NCBI GenBank assembly: GCA_009845995.1
Contig: VXYK01000005.1
Coordinates: 1-58,367, forward strand
DNA length: 58,367 bases
Source: Acidimicrobiaceae bacterium
GTDB taxonomy: Bacteria; Actinomycetota; Acidimicrobiia; Acidimicrobiales; Aldehydirespiratoraceae
Direction of reading: 5' to 3'
Shown: positions 24,706 through 33,952 of the stretch, piece by piece
How the letters are laid out: each line of letters opens with the position of its first letter
Position numbering within the stretch: the first letter of the stretch is position 1
The notes under the pieces: generated by a model
The model's input: the letters and a program-made list of their open reading frames with translations, nothing else
What the model was told of the DNA's origin: nothing
Database searches by the model: none
Program-made: the position numbers and the translations under genes

Positions 24706-25253
24706 GCTTGCGACTCCTCGATATAGGCGGCGATCACGGTCTCGATCTGTGAACGAGTGACACCACCGATCAATTTGTCGATGACCTCTCCGTTGTCGGC
24801 AACGATGACGCTCTCGGGCACCAACGGGACACCGTAGGCCACCGCGATCGAACCTGTGTCGCTAGCGAGAACCGGCCAATCTCCCCCGTTGGACTCGAAG
24901 AACGCAACGACATTCGCAGCGCTGTCGTCGAAGGCCACCGACACGACCTCGGCAAAACCCGTCGGCGCATACGCCTCATGGAAACTGACCAGTTCTGGAT
25001 GTTCACGGATACAAGGCACGCATGTCGTGGAGAAGAAGTTGACAACTACAAACCGCCCCCGCTGGTCGTCCAAGTCGAATTCCCCTCCTGCGATCGTCGG
25101 ACCGATGATCGCAGGCGCCAACCGGCCCTTCCCGATCACCGCGCTACCGCTCGTCCCCGTATCGCGAGTTGCGAACAGCAACAACAACAGCAACATCACG
25201 ACCGCAACGGGGGCGACTATCCACACGGCCCGACGCGGAGACTCGGCGGTCAT
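24702..25253 (-). CDS. ccmG: CcmG/TlpA-like thiol:disulfide oxidoreductase
   Basis: Membrane-anchored thioredoxin (183 aa; anchor 10-27) that delivers reductant for heme ligation. Active site is FFSTTCVPCIRE (C78, C81), a CVPC variant of WCxxC, with cis-Pro region GVPLVPESVIV. Start is the ATG that overlaps the ccmF stop (ATGA); an open upstream frame lies inside ccmF. Confidence 0.9.
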   Translation of the reverse strand: MTAESPRRAVWIVAPVAVVMLLLLLLFATRDTGTSGSAVIGKGRLAPAIIGPTIAGGEFDLDDQRGRFVVVNFFSTTCVPCIREHPELVSFHEAYAPTGFAEVVSVAFDDSAANVVAFFESNGGDWPVLASDTGSIAVAYGVPLVPESVIVADNGEVIDKLIGGVTRSQIETVIAAYIEESQA

Positions 25254-27235
25254 CACGCGAGCGCCTTCCCACTCTCTTGTGCTGCGGTCACTGGCGCCGA
25301 AACTGGCGAAATCGGAGATCGACGGCTCCCCCCGGCGATCGCCAACAACGTGCCCGCAGCCATCACAAACCCGCCTATCCACAACCACACGATCAGCGGT
25401 TGAATCGTCACCCTCAAAAACACGGTCTGACCATCGTCAGACATCTCCGCTATCGACAGAGCCACATCATCGGTCAACGTGGAGCGAACCGACGGGATCC
25501 CGATCAGCCGGCCTGCGAAGTCGTAGACGGCAATTGCCGGCTCGTACACCTGCCCTCCGTCGATCCGCACAGCGGCCTTACGTTCGACCCTGTTCGAGTA
25601 CTCCACCACTTCAGTGCCAAGAAAGGTGAACGTATGACCGGACAACTCGGCTGTCTCGCCAGGAGTCATCTCAAAAGTCTCCTGACGGACATAGGAGTTG
25701 CTCGCAGCCAGTGCAACCGCAATCAGAACCACGCCGAGATGCACGATCATGCCGCCGTTCGTGCGGCCGGTCAGACCACGCCAGCGCAGGCGGCGGGTAG
25801 CCAACACCAGTTGACGCAGCGCCGCGCCGCCCGCGAAACCTCCAAGTCCGAACGCCATCAGGGGGGCCCAACCACGAGCCCCAACCAACACGCTCAGCAA
25901 AATAGCTCCGACACCCAACCAAGCAGGCCAGATGAGCCGTTCGCTCAACAATCCGGCCGAAGCCTTGCGCCACGGGAGAACCGGGGCAATAGCCATCAAA
26001 AAGAGCAGTACGAAGCCGATCGGCATGGTCATCCGCTCGAAGTAGGGACTGCCCACCGTGAGCGTGCGCCCATCGAAGGCTTCCACGATCAGCGGAAAGA
26101 TCGTCCCGAGCAACACCACGAAGGCAAACGCCGCGAAGACCACGTTGTTCATCAAGAACGCGCCTTCACGCGACAGCGGAGAGTCAATTCGCCCCGGCGC
26201 GCGGAGTTCATCACCACGCCAGGCGATCAAGCCCAGCGAAACGACCACGACCAAGCCGAAGAAGGTGAGAAACCAGGGTCCGATAGCCGATTCCACAAAC
26301 GCGTGCACCGATTCGAGCGCACCAGAGCGGGTGATGAAGGTCCCCAGAATTGTGAGCGAGAAAGTCGCAATGACCAGCGACAAGTTCCACACCCGCAACA
26401 TCCCCCGCCTCTCTTGCACCATCACTGAATGAACGAAAGCAGTTCCGGTGATCCACGGGAGCAGCGCAACGTTCTCCACTGGATCCCAACCCCAGTAGCC
26501 GCCCCATCCGAGAGTCTCATAGCTCCACCAGGCACCGAGTATCACTCCCAGCGTCAACAAACCCCACGCCATCACCGTCCAGCGCCGAGTCGCGAGCAAC
26601 CAGCCCTCCCCCACTCTGCCGGTCGCCAATGCTCCCACAGCGAAAGCGAAGGGAACCGTGAATCCCACATAGCCGAGATAGAGGATCGGCGGATGAAACG
26701 CCATCAGAATGTGGTTTTGCAGCAACGGGTTGGGACCAGGCCCGTCGAACGGCTGCCCGTTTGCAAAAGGCAACGGGTCGAACGAGGAGAACGGCCGAGC
26801 CGGCCCAACCATGAGCAGAAAGAAGAACCCGCACACGACGAACAGCGTCAGCATCACCCAGGCCATCATCGGATCGTCGCGGCGCTCACGGAACTTGACG
26901 ACGACCGCCACGACGTAACCGCAGAGCACCAGCGTCCACAACAAGATCGAGCCCTCCAGCGCAGACCACAACGTCGCAACGTTGAAAACGGCGGGCGTGC
27001 GGGATGAGCCATGTTGTGCCACAAACGAAACTGTGAAGTCGCGGGTTATCAGCGCCCGCTCCATGACCAAGAATGCGCCACCCGCCGCGGCCATCATCAA
27101 CCCGACCAGCATCGCCGAGTCACGCCACCAGCCACGTCTTCGGCCAAGCAGACCGAGAACTACCACACCAACGCCGGCCAACGCGCTGGCCGCTCCCAGG
27201 GCAACAAAAAGCGCACCCAGGGTGACGTTGCTCAC
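25253..27235 (-). CDS. ccmF: heme lyase CcmF
   Basis: Polytopic membrane protein (660 aa, many hydrophobic helices) that attaches heme to CxxCH motifs in System I cytochrome c biogenesis. It carries the tryptophan-rich WWD signature GWGGYWGWDPVENVALLPW, conserved heme-ligand histidines in LQNHILMAFHPPILYLGY and SVMVQERRGML, and the usual periplasmic C-terminal domain. Overlaps ccmE and ccmG by four bases on either side. Confidence 0.95.
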   Translation of the reverse strand: MSNVTLGALFVALGAASALAGVGVVVLGLLGRRRGWWRDSAMLVGLMMAAAGGAFLVMERALITRDFTVSFVAQHGSSRTPAVFNVATLWSALEGSILLWTLVLCGYVVAVVVKFRERRDDPMMAWVMLTLFVVCGFFFLLMVGPARPFSSFDPLPFANGQPFDGPGPNPLLQNHILMAFHPPILYLGYVGFTVPFAFAVGALATGRVGEGWLLATRRWTVMAWGLLTLGVILGAWWSYETLGWGGYWGWDPVENVALLPWITGTAFVHSVMVQERRGMLRVWNLSLVIATFSLTILGTFITRSGALESVHAFVESAIGPWFLTFFGLVVVVSLGLIAWRGDELRAPGRIDSPLSREGAFLMNNVVFAAFAFVVLLGTIFPLIVEAFDGRTLTVGSPYFERMTMPIGFVLLFLMAIAPVLPWRKASAGLLSERLIWPAWLGVGAILLSVLVGARGWAPLMAFGLGGFAGGAALRQLVLATRRLRWRGLTGRTNGGMIVHLGVVLIAVALAASNSYVRQETFEMTPGETAELSGHTFTFLGTEVVEYSNRVERKAAVRIDGGQVYEPAIAVYDFAGRLIGIPSVRSTLTDDVALSIAEMSDDGQTVFLRVTIQPLIVWLWIGGFVMAAGTLLAIAGGSRRSPISPVSAPVTAAQESGKALA

Positions 27236-27777
27236 GCCTCGCAGACCACCTCGGTTGAATCCGCACCCGCATCACTGAGGGTCAACCGCTCGTCGTACTC
27301 GTCATCATTGATGTAGTCGTTGTCGTGCTTGACGCGCATACGATCCGATGAGAAGTGCCAACCGTCGTTTGCGATGCCCGTGAAACCCTCGACCACCGGT
27401 GGCTGTGCGACCCAAGCGCCGTCGAGCACTACCGGCACATCGGCCTGGAACAACTCAGCAGGGTCACCATGATGCACGACGTCAACGGAGGCACCGCCGA
27501 AGGACAGGCTGAACGCGACCACCGGTTCGTCACCACTGAACCCCTCGACTATCGAGCAGCCGATCGGAGAACCTTGCAGCGTGAAGCGCCTGTCGCCGAT
27601 GTCTGAACGCTCCTCGACAGCTTCATCCGCGTTGTAGAAGTACAGCGAGCCTTCGACGAGATTGACGATCAACGCCGCCACAGCCACGACCACCGCGAGG
27701 GCGATCACCAGCGCAACCCACGGCGCTTTGCGAGAACGCAGAGGCCGCGGCGCTCGTGGAGTGAGTTCCCCGGTCAC
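27232..27777 (-). CDS. ccmE: heme chaperone CcmE
   Basis: Single-anchor (20-42) OB-fold heme chaperone, 181 aa. The heme-binding motif is H151-D-N-D-Y155, the classical HxxxY form rather than the CxxxY variant known from some bacteria. The acidic tail after it contains two Cys-free repeats of D/E. Overlaps ccmF and ccmD by four bases. Confidence 0.9.
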   Translation of the reverse strand: MTGELTPRAPRPLRSRKAPWVALVIALAVVVAVAALIVNLVEGSLYFYNADEAVEERSDIGDRRFTLQGSPIGCSIVEGFSGDEPVVAFSLSFGGASVDVVHHGDPAELFQADVPVVLDGAWVAQPPVVEGFTGIANDGWHFSSDRMRVKHDNDYINDDEYDERLTLSDAGADSTEVVCEA

Positions 27778-27971
27778 GAACCTGCCCCTTGGTCGGGCGC
27801 GGCTGACTCAGCGGCGGAACCGGCGCCGTCATCGCTGGTCATCCAACGGCGGTGCTCCACTGGAACCCTGGCCGCCAAGTCGCGTCCACGAAGCACCAAG
27901 CGCGCCGCGTACAGCACTCCGCAACCAAGGCTGACACCCCAGCCGACCAGCAAGTACCCGAGATGAGTCAC
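27774..27971 (-). CDS. ccmD: CcmD-like small membrane protein
   Basis: 65 residues with one N-terminal hydrophobic helix (HLGYLLVGWGVSLGCGVLYAA begins at residue 3) and a polar tail. CcmD helps release holo-CcmE from CcmC. Identified by size, topology and its exact place between ccmC and ccmE. Confidence 0.8.
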   Translation of the reverse strand: MTHLGYLLVGWGVSLGCGVLYAARLVLRGRDLAARVPVEHRRWMTSDDGAGSAAESAAPDQGAGS

Positions 27972-28720
27972 CGGCTTTCCTCCCCGCTGGACTCGGTCGC
28001 CGCTTCAGCCCGGCGTTGAATCAGCGCCGTTTCCAAGTCAATGTCCCGCAGTTGATGCTCCAGCCAACCTATCCGGAAGCGATGAATCATCGCCCACACA
28101 AAAAACAAAGCCCAAACCACGATCCCCACAAAGAGCGTGAACAAGGTCAGATCTTCAAGGTTTCCATCAGTCAAGGACGATTTCTGATGCAACGTGCGAT
28201 TCGACCACCACTCCACAGATCGATTGATGATCGGCACGTTGACCGCGGCGAGCAAGCCGACCACTGCAGCACGCGTGGCCATCGCGTTCTCATCGCCCCC
28301 GGCCGATCTCAGCGCCAGGTAGCCGACCAGCATCAAAAAGAGGATCAAGGTGGTGACAAGCCTCACATCGCCCCAGTCCCAATACGTGTTCCAGGTGGGG
28401 CGACCCCAGACCGAACCGGTGAAGAGGGTCAAGCCGCAGAAGATCACGCCGATCTCCGCTGAGGAGTGCGCCACGATGTCCCACCAACGCGAACGCTTCC
28501 ACAACCACATCACCGAACCGACCGCAGTTGTCGCCATCGCCGCATAGATTCCGAAGGCCGACGGAAGGTGAACAAAGATCATGCGCACCGCGTCTCTTTG
28601 CTCATCATCTTCGGGAGCGCCGAAGAACCCGAGCAGGATCAGCGCCAATACGCCGATGAGCACCGCGGCACCGAGCAGACGGGTGGTTCGGCTCCCCGTG
28701 TTGACAGCGTCAGCGCTCAT
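27968..28720 (-). CDS. ccmC: heme exporter subunit CcmC
   Basis: Six-helix membrane protein of 250 aa that presents heme to CcmE. WWD signature WGRPTWNTYWDWGDVRL near residue 115, with flanking histidines in IFVHLPSAF and AHSSAEIGV. Overlaps neighbours by four bases on each side. Confidence 0.94.
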   Translation of the reverse strand: MSADAVNTGSRTTRLLGAAVLIGVLALILLGFFGAPEDDEQRDAVRMIFVHLPSAFGIYAAMATTAVGSVMWLWKRSRWWDIVAHSSAEIGVIFCGLTLFTGSVWGRPTWNTYWDWGDVRLVTTLILFLMLVGYLALRSAGGDENAMATRAAVVGLLAAVNVPIINRSVEWWSNRTLHQKSSLTDGNLEDLTLFTLFVGIVVWALFFVWAMIHRFRIGWLEHQLRDIDLETALIQRRAEAATESSGEESR

Positions 28721-29385
28721 GTCTCCTCCAGCAAAGGACCGTAGGCCAACATTCCCAACAGAGCATTGACTATCCCGAAACCAGCCAATAACCCAAGCCA
28801 GGCCCAGCCATCGACCGCAAGTACGCCAAGCGCATCGTCGAACGCTCTCGAAGCGGCGATCAACACAGGAGCCAACAGCGGCAGGAGCAAGATCGGCAAC
28901 ACCGTCTCACGGGCCCGGACACCAGCCACCAGCGCGCCAAGAAGCGTGCCGCTCGCCGCGATCGCAAGGGTTGCCACCGCGCAGGTGGCAAGCAACAGCG
29001 GGAGCGACTCGACGGTGGCGTCGTAGAACAACAACACGCCACCCACCATAAGAACCTCCACTCCCAGAATCTGCACGGCTATAGCGAGCGCCTTTCCAAC
29101 AAAAACTGACGACGGCTCAATACCGGCGAGCAACAATGCGCGACGGGCGCCGTCGGCCGTCTCAATTGCGGTCGATCGCTGGACAGCAACGACCGCCACA
29201 AACAAGACGGTCAACCAGAACAGACCCGAAGTGGCTGCAGTAAGGACTTCCGGGTTCGCATCAAGAGCAAATCCAAAAAGAACAAGGACGGTCAGCGCAA
29301 ACGGCGCGACCTGGCTCAGAGTGACGCGTGAACGCCATTCGATTCGAAGATCTTTGTTGGTCACAAGCCAGATATCAGCAAACAT
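28717..29385 (-). CDS. ccmB: heme exporter ABC permease CcmB
   Basis: Six-helix membrane subunit, 222 aa, pairing with CcmA and CcmC. Typical features are KDLRIEWRSRV near the N terminus, DGARRALLLAG and the PLLAPVLIAAS stretch. The start is the ATG in ATGA overlapping the ccmA stop. Confidence 0.92.
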   Translation of the reverse strand: MFADIWLVTNKDLRIEWRSRVTLSQVAPFALTVLVLFGFALDANPEVLTAATSGLFWLTVLFVAVVAVQRSTAIETADGARRALLLAGIEPSSVFVGKALAIAVQILGVEVLMVGGVLLFYDATVESLPLLLATCAVATLAIAASGTLLGALVAGVRARETVLPILLLPLLAPVLIAASRAFDDALGVLAVDGWAWLGLLAGFGIVNALLGMLAYGPLLEET

Positions 29386-30077
29386 CAACTCTCCTGTTTG
29401 CTCTGCACGGGAGGGTCAGTGACACTCGCCGCGTCAACCACATCGGTAGTGATTGTTCCACCGACCACCGTGACGCGGCGCGTGGCCAGTTCCAGGGTGC
29501 GATCAAGTTCGTGGGAGGCCACCAGTACGGTGGCACCGTCAGCCGCTGCATCCGCAACCAGTCCGTCGACAAGGTCGCGACCCCCTTGATCAAGCCCCGC
29601 GTGGGGCTCATCAAGCAACCACAACTCAGGTCGGCGAAGAGCCACGCCCGCCAGCGCAACCCGGCGCCGCTGACCCGCCGAAAGCTGGCCCACGACCACG
29701 TCGTGCAAACGCGCTGAGACACCAAGACGATTCAGCGCAGATCCCACCGCTTCGATTTCAATGCGCGATGCCCTCGCCAAGAATTGGAGATTCTCGGTGA
29801 CCGTCAGGTCGTCGTAAAGGGCGGTGTCGTGGCCCAAGAGACCAACTGAGCGACGAACCGCCGGGCGAGATTCGCGCAGGTCATGGCCCAACACGACCGC
29901 GCTTCCCGAGTGCGGGCGCAAAAGCCCGGCACAGAAACGTAGCAGCGTCGATTTTCCGGCTCCGTTGGGACCCTGCAGCAAGACGACCTCCGCGGCGTCG
30001 ACTTCAAGGTCAACCCCGGAAAGAGCCGGAAAGCGACCGAGCAACACGACCGCATCACGCAACGCAACGATGGACAC
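29385..30077 (-). CDS. ccmA: heme exporter ATP-binding protein CcmA
   Basis: ABC ATPase, 230 aa: Walker A GPNGAGKST, signature LSAGQRRRVALA, Walker B LWLLDEPHAGLD, H-loop ASHE. First gene of the ccmABCDEFGH(I) operon; GTG start. CcmAB power release of holo-CcmE. Confidence 0.94.
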   Translation of the reverse strand: MSIVALRDAVVLLGRFPALSGVDLEVDAAEVVLLQGPNGAGKSTLLRFCAGLLRPHSGSAVVLGHDLRESRPAVRRSVGLLGHDTALYDDLTVTENLQFLARASRIEIEAVGSALNRLGVSARLHDVVVGQLSAGQRRRVALAGVALRRPELWLLDEPHAGLDQGGRDLVDGLVADAAADGATVLVASHELDRTLELATRRVTVVGGTITTDVVDAASVTDPPVQSKQES

Positions 30078-30171
30078 AACAAGACGCTACCGGCTGATGT
30101 CGCCGGCGGTTGAGCCTCACGGCCCTTCAGGACCGCCCCATAGACCCTCGCAAAGGCGTAGCCTTCGGGCA

Positions 30172-30774
30172 ATGAAAGTGCTGCTTTGCATTGTGATCAG
30201 CGCGGCCTTGTTCACCGCCGCGTGCTCCAGTGACACGGTCGAGCCGATCGCTTTGGAAGATCCCGCCGAGTTCGTTTCGGAGAGGCTTGACGCCGAGGAA
30301 GTCGAACCGGCCGACCAGTCGGAATCAGGCGCCACAACAGACCCTCAACAAACAGCGCCGAACCCTCCCGAAATTCGGGGGTCGGTGATCGACCAATTCT
30401 CGCTCACCGTGGGCGACTGCTTCAACCGCCTGGAGAACCTCGCTGCAGGACAATCGCTGGTAATCACCAGCCTCATCGGTTGCGAGGAACCTCACGATCA
30501 CCAGATCTACCATCTCCTCACCTACCCTGCCCCGCACCCGTCGATCTACCCCGGCGACGATGTCATGAATGAGTTTGCGGTCCAGTCCTGCTACCGCCAG
30601 TTCGCGCAGTGGGTAGGCAACGACTACGAGACGTCCGAACTCGAGATCGGGGTGATCACACCACCACAATCGAACTTCGAGGACGATGTCGCCCGTTACC
30701 GTTCAATCCACTGCTGGATCGAACGCTTCGACGGAGAATCCCTCGTCGGCGACGCCTACCAGTCGGGTTGGTGA
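30172..30774 (+). CDS. lipoprotein with septum-formation-type domain
   Basis: 200 residues: signal MKVLLCIVISAALFTAAC with lipobox Cys 18, an acidic linker, then a domain with VGDCFNRL, CEEPHDHQIYHL, SCYRQFAQWVG and HCWIERFD, the conserved Cys/His pattern of the actinobacterial Septum_form family. Extracytoplasmic; role in septation is inferred from family name only. Divergent from ccmA. Confidence 0.75.
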   Translation: MKVLLCIVISAALFTAACSSDTVEPIALEDPAEFVSERLDAEEVEPADQSESGATTDPQQTAPNPPEIRGSVIDQFSLTVGDCFNRLENLAAGQSLVITSLIGCEEPHDHQIYHLLTYPAPHPSIYPGDDVMNEFAVQSCYRQFAQWVGNDYETSELEIGVITPPQSNFEDDVARYRSIHCWIERFDGESLVGDAYQSGW

Positions 30775-30875
30775 GCGGCAATTCGCGGCTAATCCGCAGG
30801 ATGTAGAAGTTGGGCATCCGTCACGGCTAGTGTTGGTCCACCAGCTCACTTGTGCACGCAGTCTGGAGGATGGAC

Positions 30876-31664
30876 ATGACAATTTGGATTTTGATATTGG
30901 CCGTGATTATCGGTCTGGTAGCTGGTGTTATCCGCCGTGGCGACTTCCCGACAATCCTCAATACTCAGATCTACCATCCAGAGTTTCTTGTCTCATCGGC
31001 CATCTGTGCATTCTTCGTGAGCGTGACCGACATTGATTCCGACGGCGTCATAGCTTTCGTCGCACTCGTTGGCGCCTTTGCCTTCACCATCATGAACCTT
31101 CACCTAGTCGGCATGGTGATCCTCTCGATCGGCCTCGCGCTCAACCTGTTCGTCCTCATCCTCAACTTCGAGACACCCGTTCGGCCAAATGCGCTGGTAG
31201 AGGCAGAAATCGTCACGGCAGCGGAGTTGGAACGGGGAGTGACGATCTCCGGACATGTGGAACTGGCCGACGACGACTCTGTACTCGACTTCCTGGGTGA
31301 CACGTTCCCGATTCGTTGGAGCGAACAGGTTGTCTCAATCGGCGACCTGATCTTCTTGGTTGGTTTGGCCAATGTCACGGGCAACCTCATGCTCGGCAAC
31401 CAACGGCGACGCTACACCTACGGCCAGTTCTTGCAGAGCGATGAGTCCACGGATGCAGATCCCGAAGATGAGGAACCCCCAAGCGAGTTCGAAATGGACC
31501 TTGACACTCCCGAGTCTCCGACTGTCTACCCCGAGGCTCACGACGAGTACTACGAATCTCCAACGGTCTACCCCGAATCGGCCCCCGTCTACCCCGAATC
31601 GGCCCCGACCGCTCAACAACCTCAAGATCCATGGTCCGAACCACCATGGAATCCCTCGCCCTGA
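30876..31664 (+). CDS. DUF5317 membrane protein with repeat-containing tail
   Basis: 262 residues. The N-terminal ~185 residues hold several hydrophobic helices (TIWILILAVIIGLVAGVI; two central ones) and FPIRWSEQVVSIGDLIFLVG, matching DUF5317. The acidic C-terminal tail contains imperfect repeats ESPTVYPE / ESAPVYPE and ends Pro/Trp-rich. Start at ATG 30876, five bases after GGAGGA; a GTG at 30852 is less likely. Function unknown. Confidence 0.8.
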   Translation: MTIWILILAVIIGLVAGVIRRGDFPTILNTQIYHPEFLVSSAICAFFVSVTDIDSDGVIAFVALVGAFAFTIMNLHLVGMVILSIGLALNLFVLILNFETPVRPNALVEAEIVTAAELERGVTISGHVELADDDSVLDFLGDTFPIRWSEQVVSIGDLIFLVGLANVTGNLMLGNQRRRYTYGQFLQSDESTDADPEDEEPPSEFEMDLDTPESPTVYPEAHDEYYESPTVYPESAPVYPESAPTAQQPQDPWSEPPWNPSP

Positions 31665-31719
31665 GGTTCAATTAGCGCAAGGTTCCGTCAGCGCGGGGTT
31701 CCATCAGCGAATGGCGGTT

Positions 31720-32904
31720 TCAGAGACGACGGTCGAACAGCAACGCTAGGCCGGTCCATGATTGCGGGATTGCGCCGAGTCCGGTGCCACTGTCGCCGTC
31801 CCAATACTCCGCCAGGCCCGAAGCCACCGCTCCTCGAATCGTTGAGGTGCCGACGAGTTCCGCCACAGAAGACTCTTCAGGAGAGACACGGCTCACCGCC
31901 AACCACAGCAGGTAGCTGAGCTGAGGCCAAACCGGTCCCCGCCAGTAGGCGGTCGGGTCGTAGGTCGGCTCCTCGGCGTGCACCCCGCGGGGACCATATC
32001 TGGCGCAATAGGCGTCCGGATCAGCTAGTTCTTCGAGCACACACTGGCGGGCCACCTCACTGCGACTCACCAGCAGAGGCAACAAACCCTCCGCTGTACG
32101 GATACTCCCTGAGCCTCTTCTCAATGCGCCCGCATCAGCCCAAGTACGGCTCTGCACGTCAAACCGTTGGTCGAGCGCTGCGGCCAGTTCCACAGCACCG
32201 AGTTCAAGGTCGCGATCAGCAGTCACCGTCGCCAACTCTGCAGCGTTGAACGCAACGAGTGCATTGAACCCGCACGGAGCCACCGCGCAGTCCGGATTGG
32301 CCAGAGGCTCACCGGCAGAACCCCGCTCGATGCGGGCAAGCAGCTGGTTCTTGAGTTCTCTCCAGCGTTTCAGGTCGAAAGGCTCAGGTCCGGCTAGATC
32401 ATCCCAACGGGGCGAATCGTCGCAGCCGGTTTCCCAAGGATGCACGACCTCGATCAGCCCCGACTCAGGGTCGCGAACCCGTCGATCGAAGAAGAATCGG
32501 AGTCCCCGAGCAGCTTGATCCACCAATTCCTCCCGAACCACGACACCGGCCCTGGAGAGTTCCGCGATTACATGCCCGTACATCGGCGGCTGAGAGATCG
32601 ACGACGCCCCCCGTCTGCCCCACAATTCAACCGATCGCTGCGGGTTCAGCTGATAGCCCATGTGAGGTACGAATCCGCTGCCGTCGATGGTTGACAAGGC
32701 CGACTCCAGTTCAACAACCGCGCGCTCGGCGTCTCCGAGCGCGTGCCAGATCAAACTGTGAAAGCAACTGTCCCAGAGCCACATCCATGGGTACGTGACA
32801 GGGTTGGGCGCGGTGTATCCGAGTGGTACCCAGGCCCGCTGCATGACCGACGCAACCGCTTCTCGAAGCTCTTCTGAGGTGGGGTTTGCTGGTTCGGCGG
32901 GCAT
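31720..32904 (-). CDS. GH63/MGH1-type glycoside hydrolase (glucosylglycerate/mannosylglycerate hydrolase-like)
   Basis: 394 residues with an (alpha/alpha)6-barrel signature: YPWMWLWDSCFHSLIW (general-acid Asp in WDSCF), GFVPHMGY, SQPPMYGH, HPWETGCDDSPRWD, NALVAFNAAEL and YWRGPVWPQLSYLLW. These match MGH1/GgH enzymes, which degrade glycosylglycerate osmolytes. Several ATGs (32916, 32904) are possible starts and the first overlaps the start of the divergent glycosyltransferase. Substrate is inferred from family, not determined. Confidence 0.8.
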   Translation of the reverse strand: MPAEPANPTSEELREAVASVMQRAWVPLGYTAPNPVTYPWMWLWDSCFHSLIWHALGDAERAVVELESALSTIDGSGFVPHMGYQLNPQRSVELWGRRGASSISQPPMYGHVIAELSRAGVVVREELVDQAARGLRFFFDRRVRDPESGLIEVVHPWETGCDDSPRWDDLAGPEPFDLKRWRELKNQLLARIERGSAGEPLANPDCAVAPCGFNALVAFNAAELATVTADRDLELGAVELAAALDQRFDVQSRTWADAGALRRGSGSIRTAEGLLPLLVSRSEVARQCVLEELADPDAYCARYGPRGVHAEEPTYDPTAYWRGPVWPQLSYLLWLAVSRVSPEESSVAELVGTSTIRGAVASGLAEYWDGDSGTGLGAIPQSWTGLALLFDRRL

Positions 32905-32914
32905 CGTGTCGGGC

Positions 32915-33946
32915 ATGGCCAAGTGTGCATTCGTCTCGTTTCGGCTGGGAATGGCCGATGGGGTGTCTGTTGTGGCCCGAAACTGGGGGCGAGCGGTCGA
33001 GCAGTTGGGGTTCGAGGTCATCACCGTTGCCGGCGAAGGACCCGTCGACCGGACAGTAACCGGCTTAGCCATTGCGGCGACAGACCCACCATCACCGATG
33101 GAACTGATCGAAGCGCTCGCCGACGCGGATCTTGTGGTCGTTGAGAACCTCTGCACCATTCCGCTCAACCTGCCAGCGGCTCGCGTAACCGCAGCGGTGT
33201 TGCGGGGTCGGCCAACGATCATGCACCACCACGACCCACCTTGGCAGCGAGAGCGTTTCGCTCATATCAGCGAGTTGCCGATCGACGACGCTGCCTGGCG
33301 TCACGTCACGATCAATCGTCTGACCAAGAAACAGATGCAGAAGAGGGGTTTTGCGGCAACTTGCATCTACAACGGTTTTCTGACCGCTACCGGAGCCGGA
33401 GATCGTTCTGGAGTGCGCCGTTGGCTGGGGGTTGGCGAAAGCGACCTTCTGATCGCACATCCGGTTCGGGCTATTGCTCGCAAGAACGTCGCACGCGCCG
33501 TCGCTCTGTGTGAGGAGCTGGGAGGCGTGTACTGGCTATGGGGATCTGCCGAAGACGGCTACGACGATCAACTCGAGCGACTACTTGGCGACGCTCAGTG
33601 CCGAGTTGTGTGCGGCACCAACGAAGAATCGGCTATCGATCTCTACCGCGCGGCCGACGCGGTCGTGTTTCCTTCGACCTGGGAAGGATTCGGCAATCCC
33701 CCAGTGGAGGCATCGATTCATCGCGTGCCCGTTGCTGTCGCCAACTATCCTGTGGCTGACGAACTTCGCGCCCTCGGCTTTGAGTGGTACCCGACAGACG
33801 ATCCCGAACCGCTCAGATGTGCCTTGAGGGTTGGCGACGATGCCAGAATCGAGCGGAACCGTGAGGTCGCGATCAAACATCTTTCGCTGCCGGTGATGAC
33901 CGAGGCAATCGCGGCACTGCTGGCCGCCGCCGGTTGGCTACCGTGA
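32915..33946 (+). CDS. glycosyltransferase family 4-like protein
   Basis: 343 residues: N-terminal AFVSFRLGMADGVSVVARNW (acceptor-side Rossmann), MHHHDPPWQRERF in the middle, and the donor-binding GT4 signature FPSTWEGFGNPPVEASIHR near residue 255. Cytosolic. Shares its start region with the divergent GH63 gene, so the pair may build and degrade the same sugar conjugate. Confidence 0.8.
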   Translation: MAKCAFVSFRLGMADGVSVVARNWGRAVEQLGFEVITVAGEGPVDRTVTGLAIAATDPPSPMELIEALADADLVVVENLCTIPLNLPAARVTAAVLRGRPTIMHHHDPPWQRERFAHISELPIDDAAWRHVTINRLTKKQMQKRGFAATCIYNGFLTATGAGDRSGVRRWLGVGESDLLIAHPVRAIARKNVARAVALCEELGGVYWLWGSAEDGYDDQLERLLGDAQCRVVCGTNEESAIDLYRAADAVVFPSTWEGFGNPPVEASIHRVPVAVANYPVADELRALGFEWYPTDDPEPLRCALRVGDDARIERNREVAIKHLSLPVMTEAIAALLAAAGWLP

Positions 33947-33952
33947 TCAGTC

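Noticed and set aside
25169..26428. Long plus-strand open frame opposite ccmF (and similar long frames at 15105-16211, 17200-18423, 21387-22559, 37794-38711)
   Set aside because: All lie antisense to well-supported genes, have Arg/His/Pro-biased composition typical of antisense frames in GC-rich DNA, and contain no recognisable motifs.
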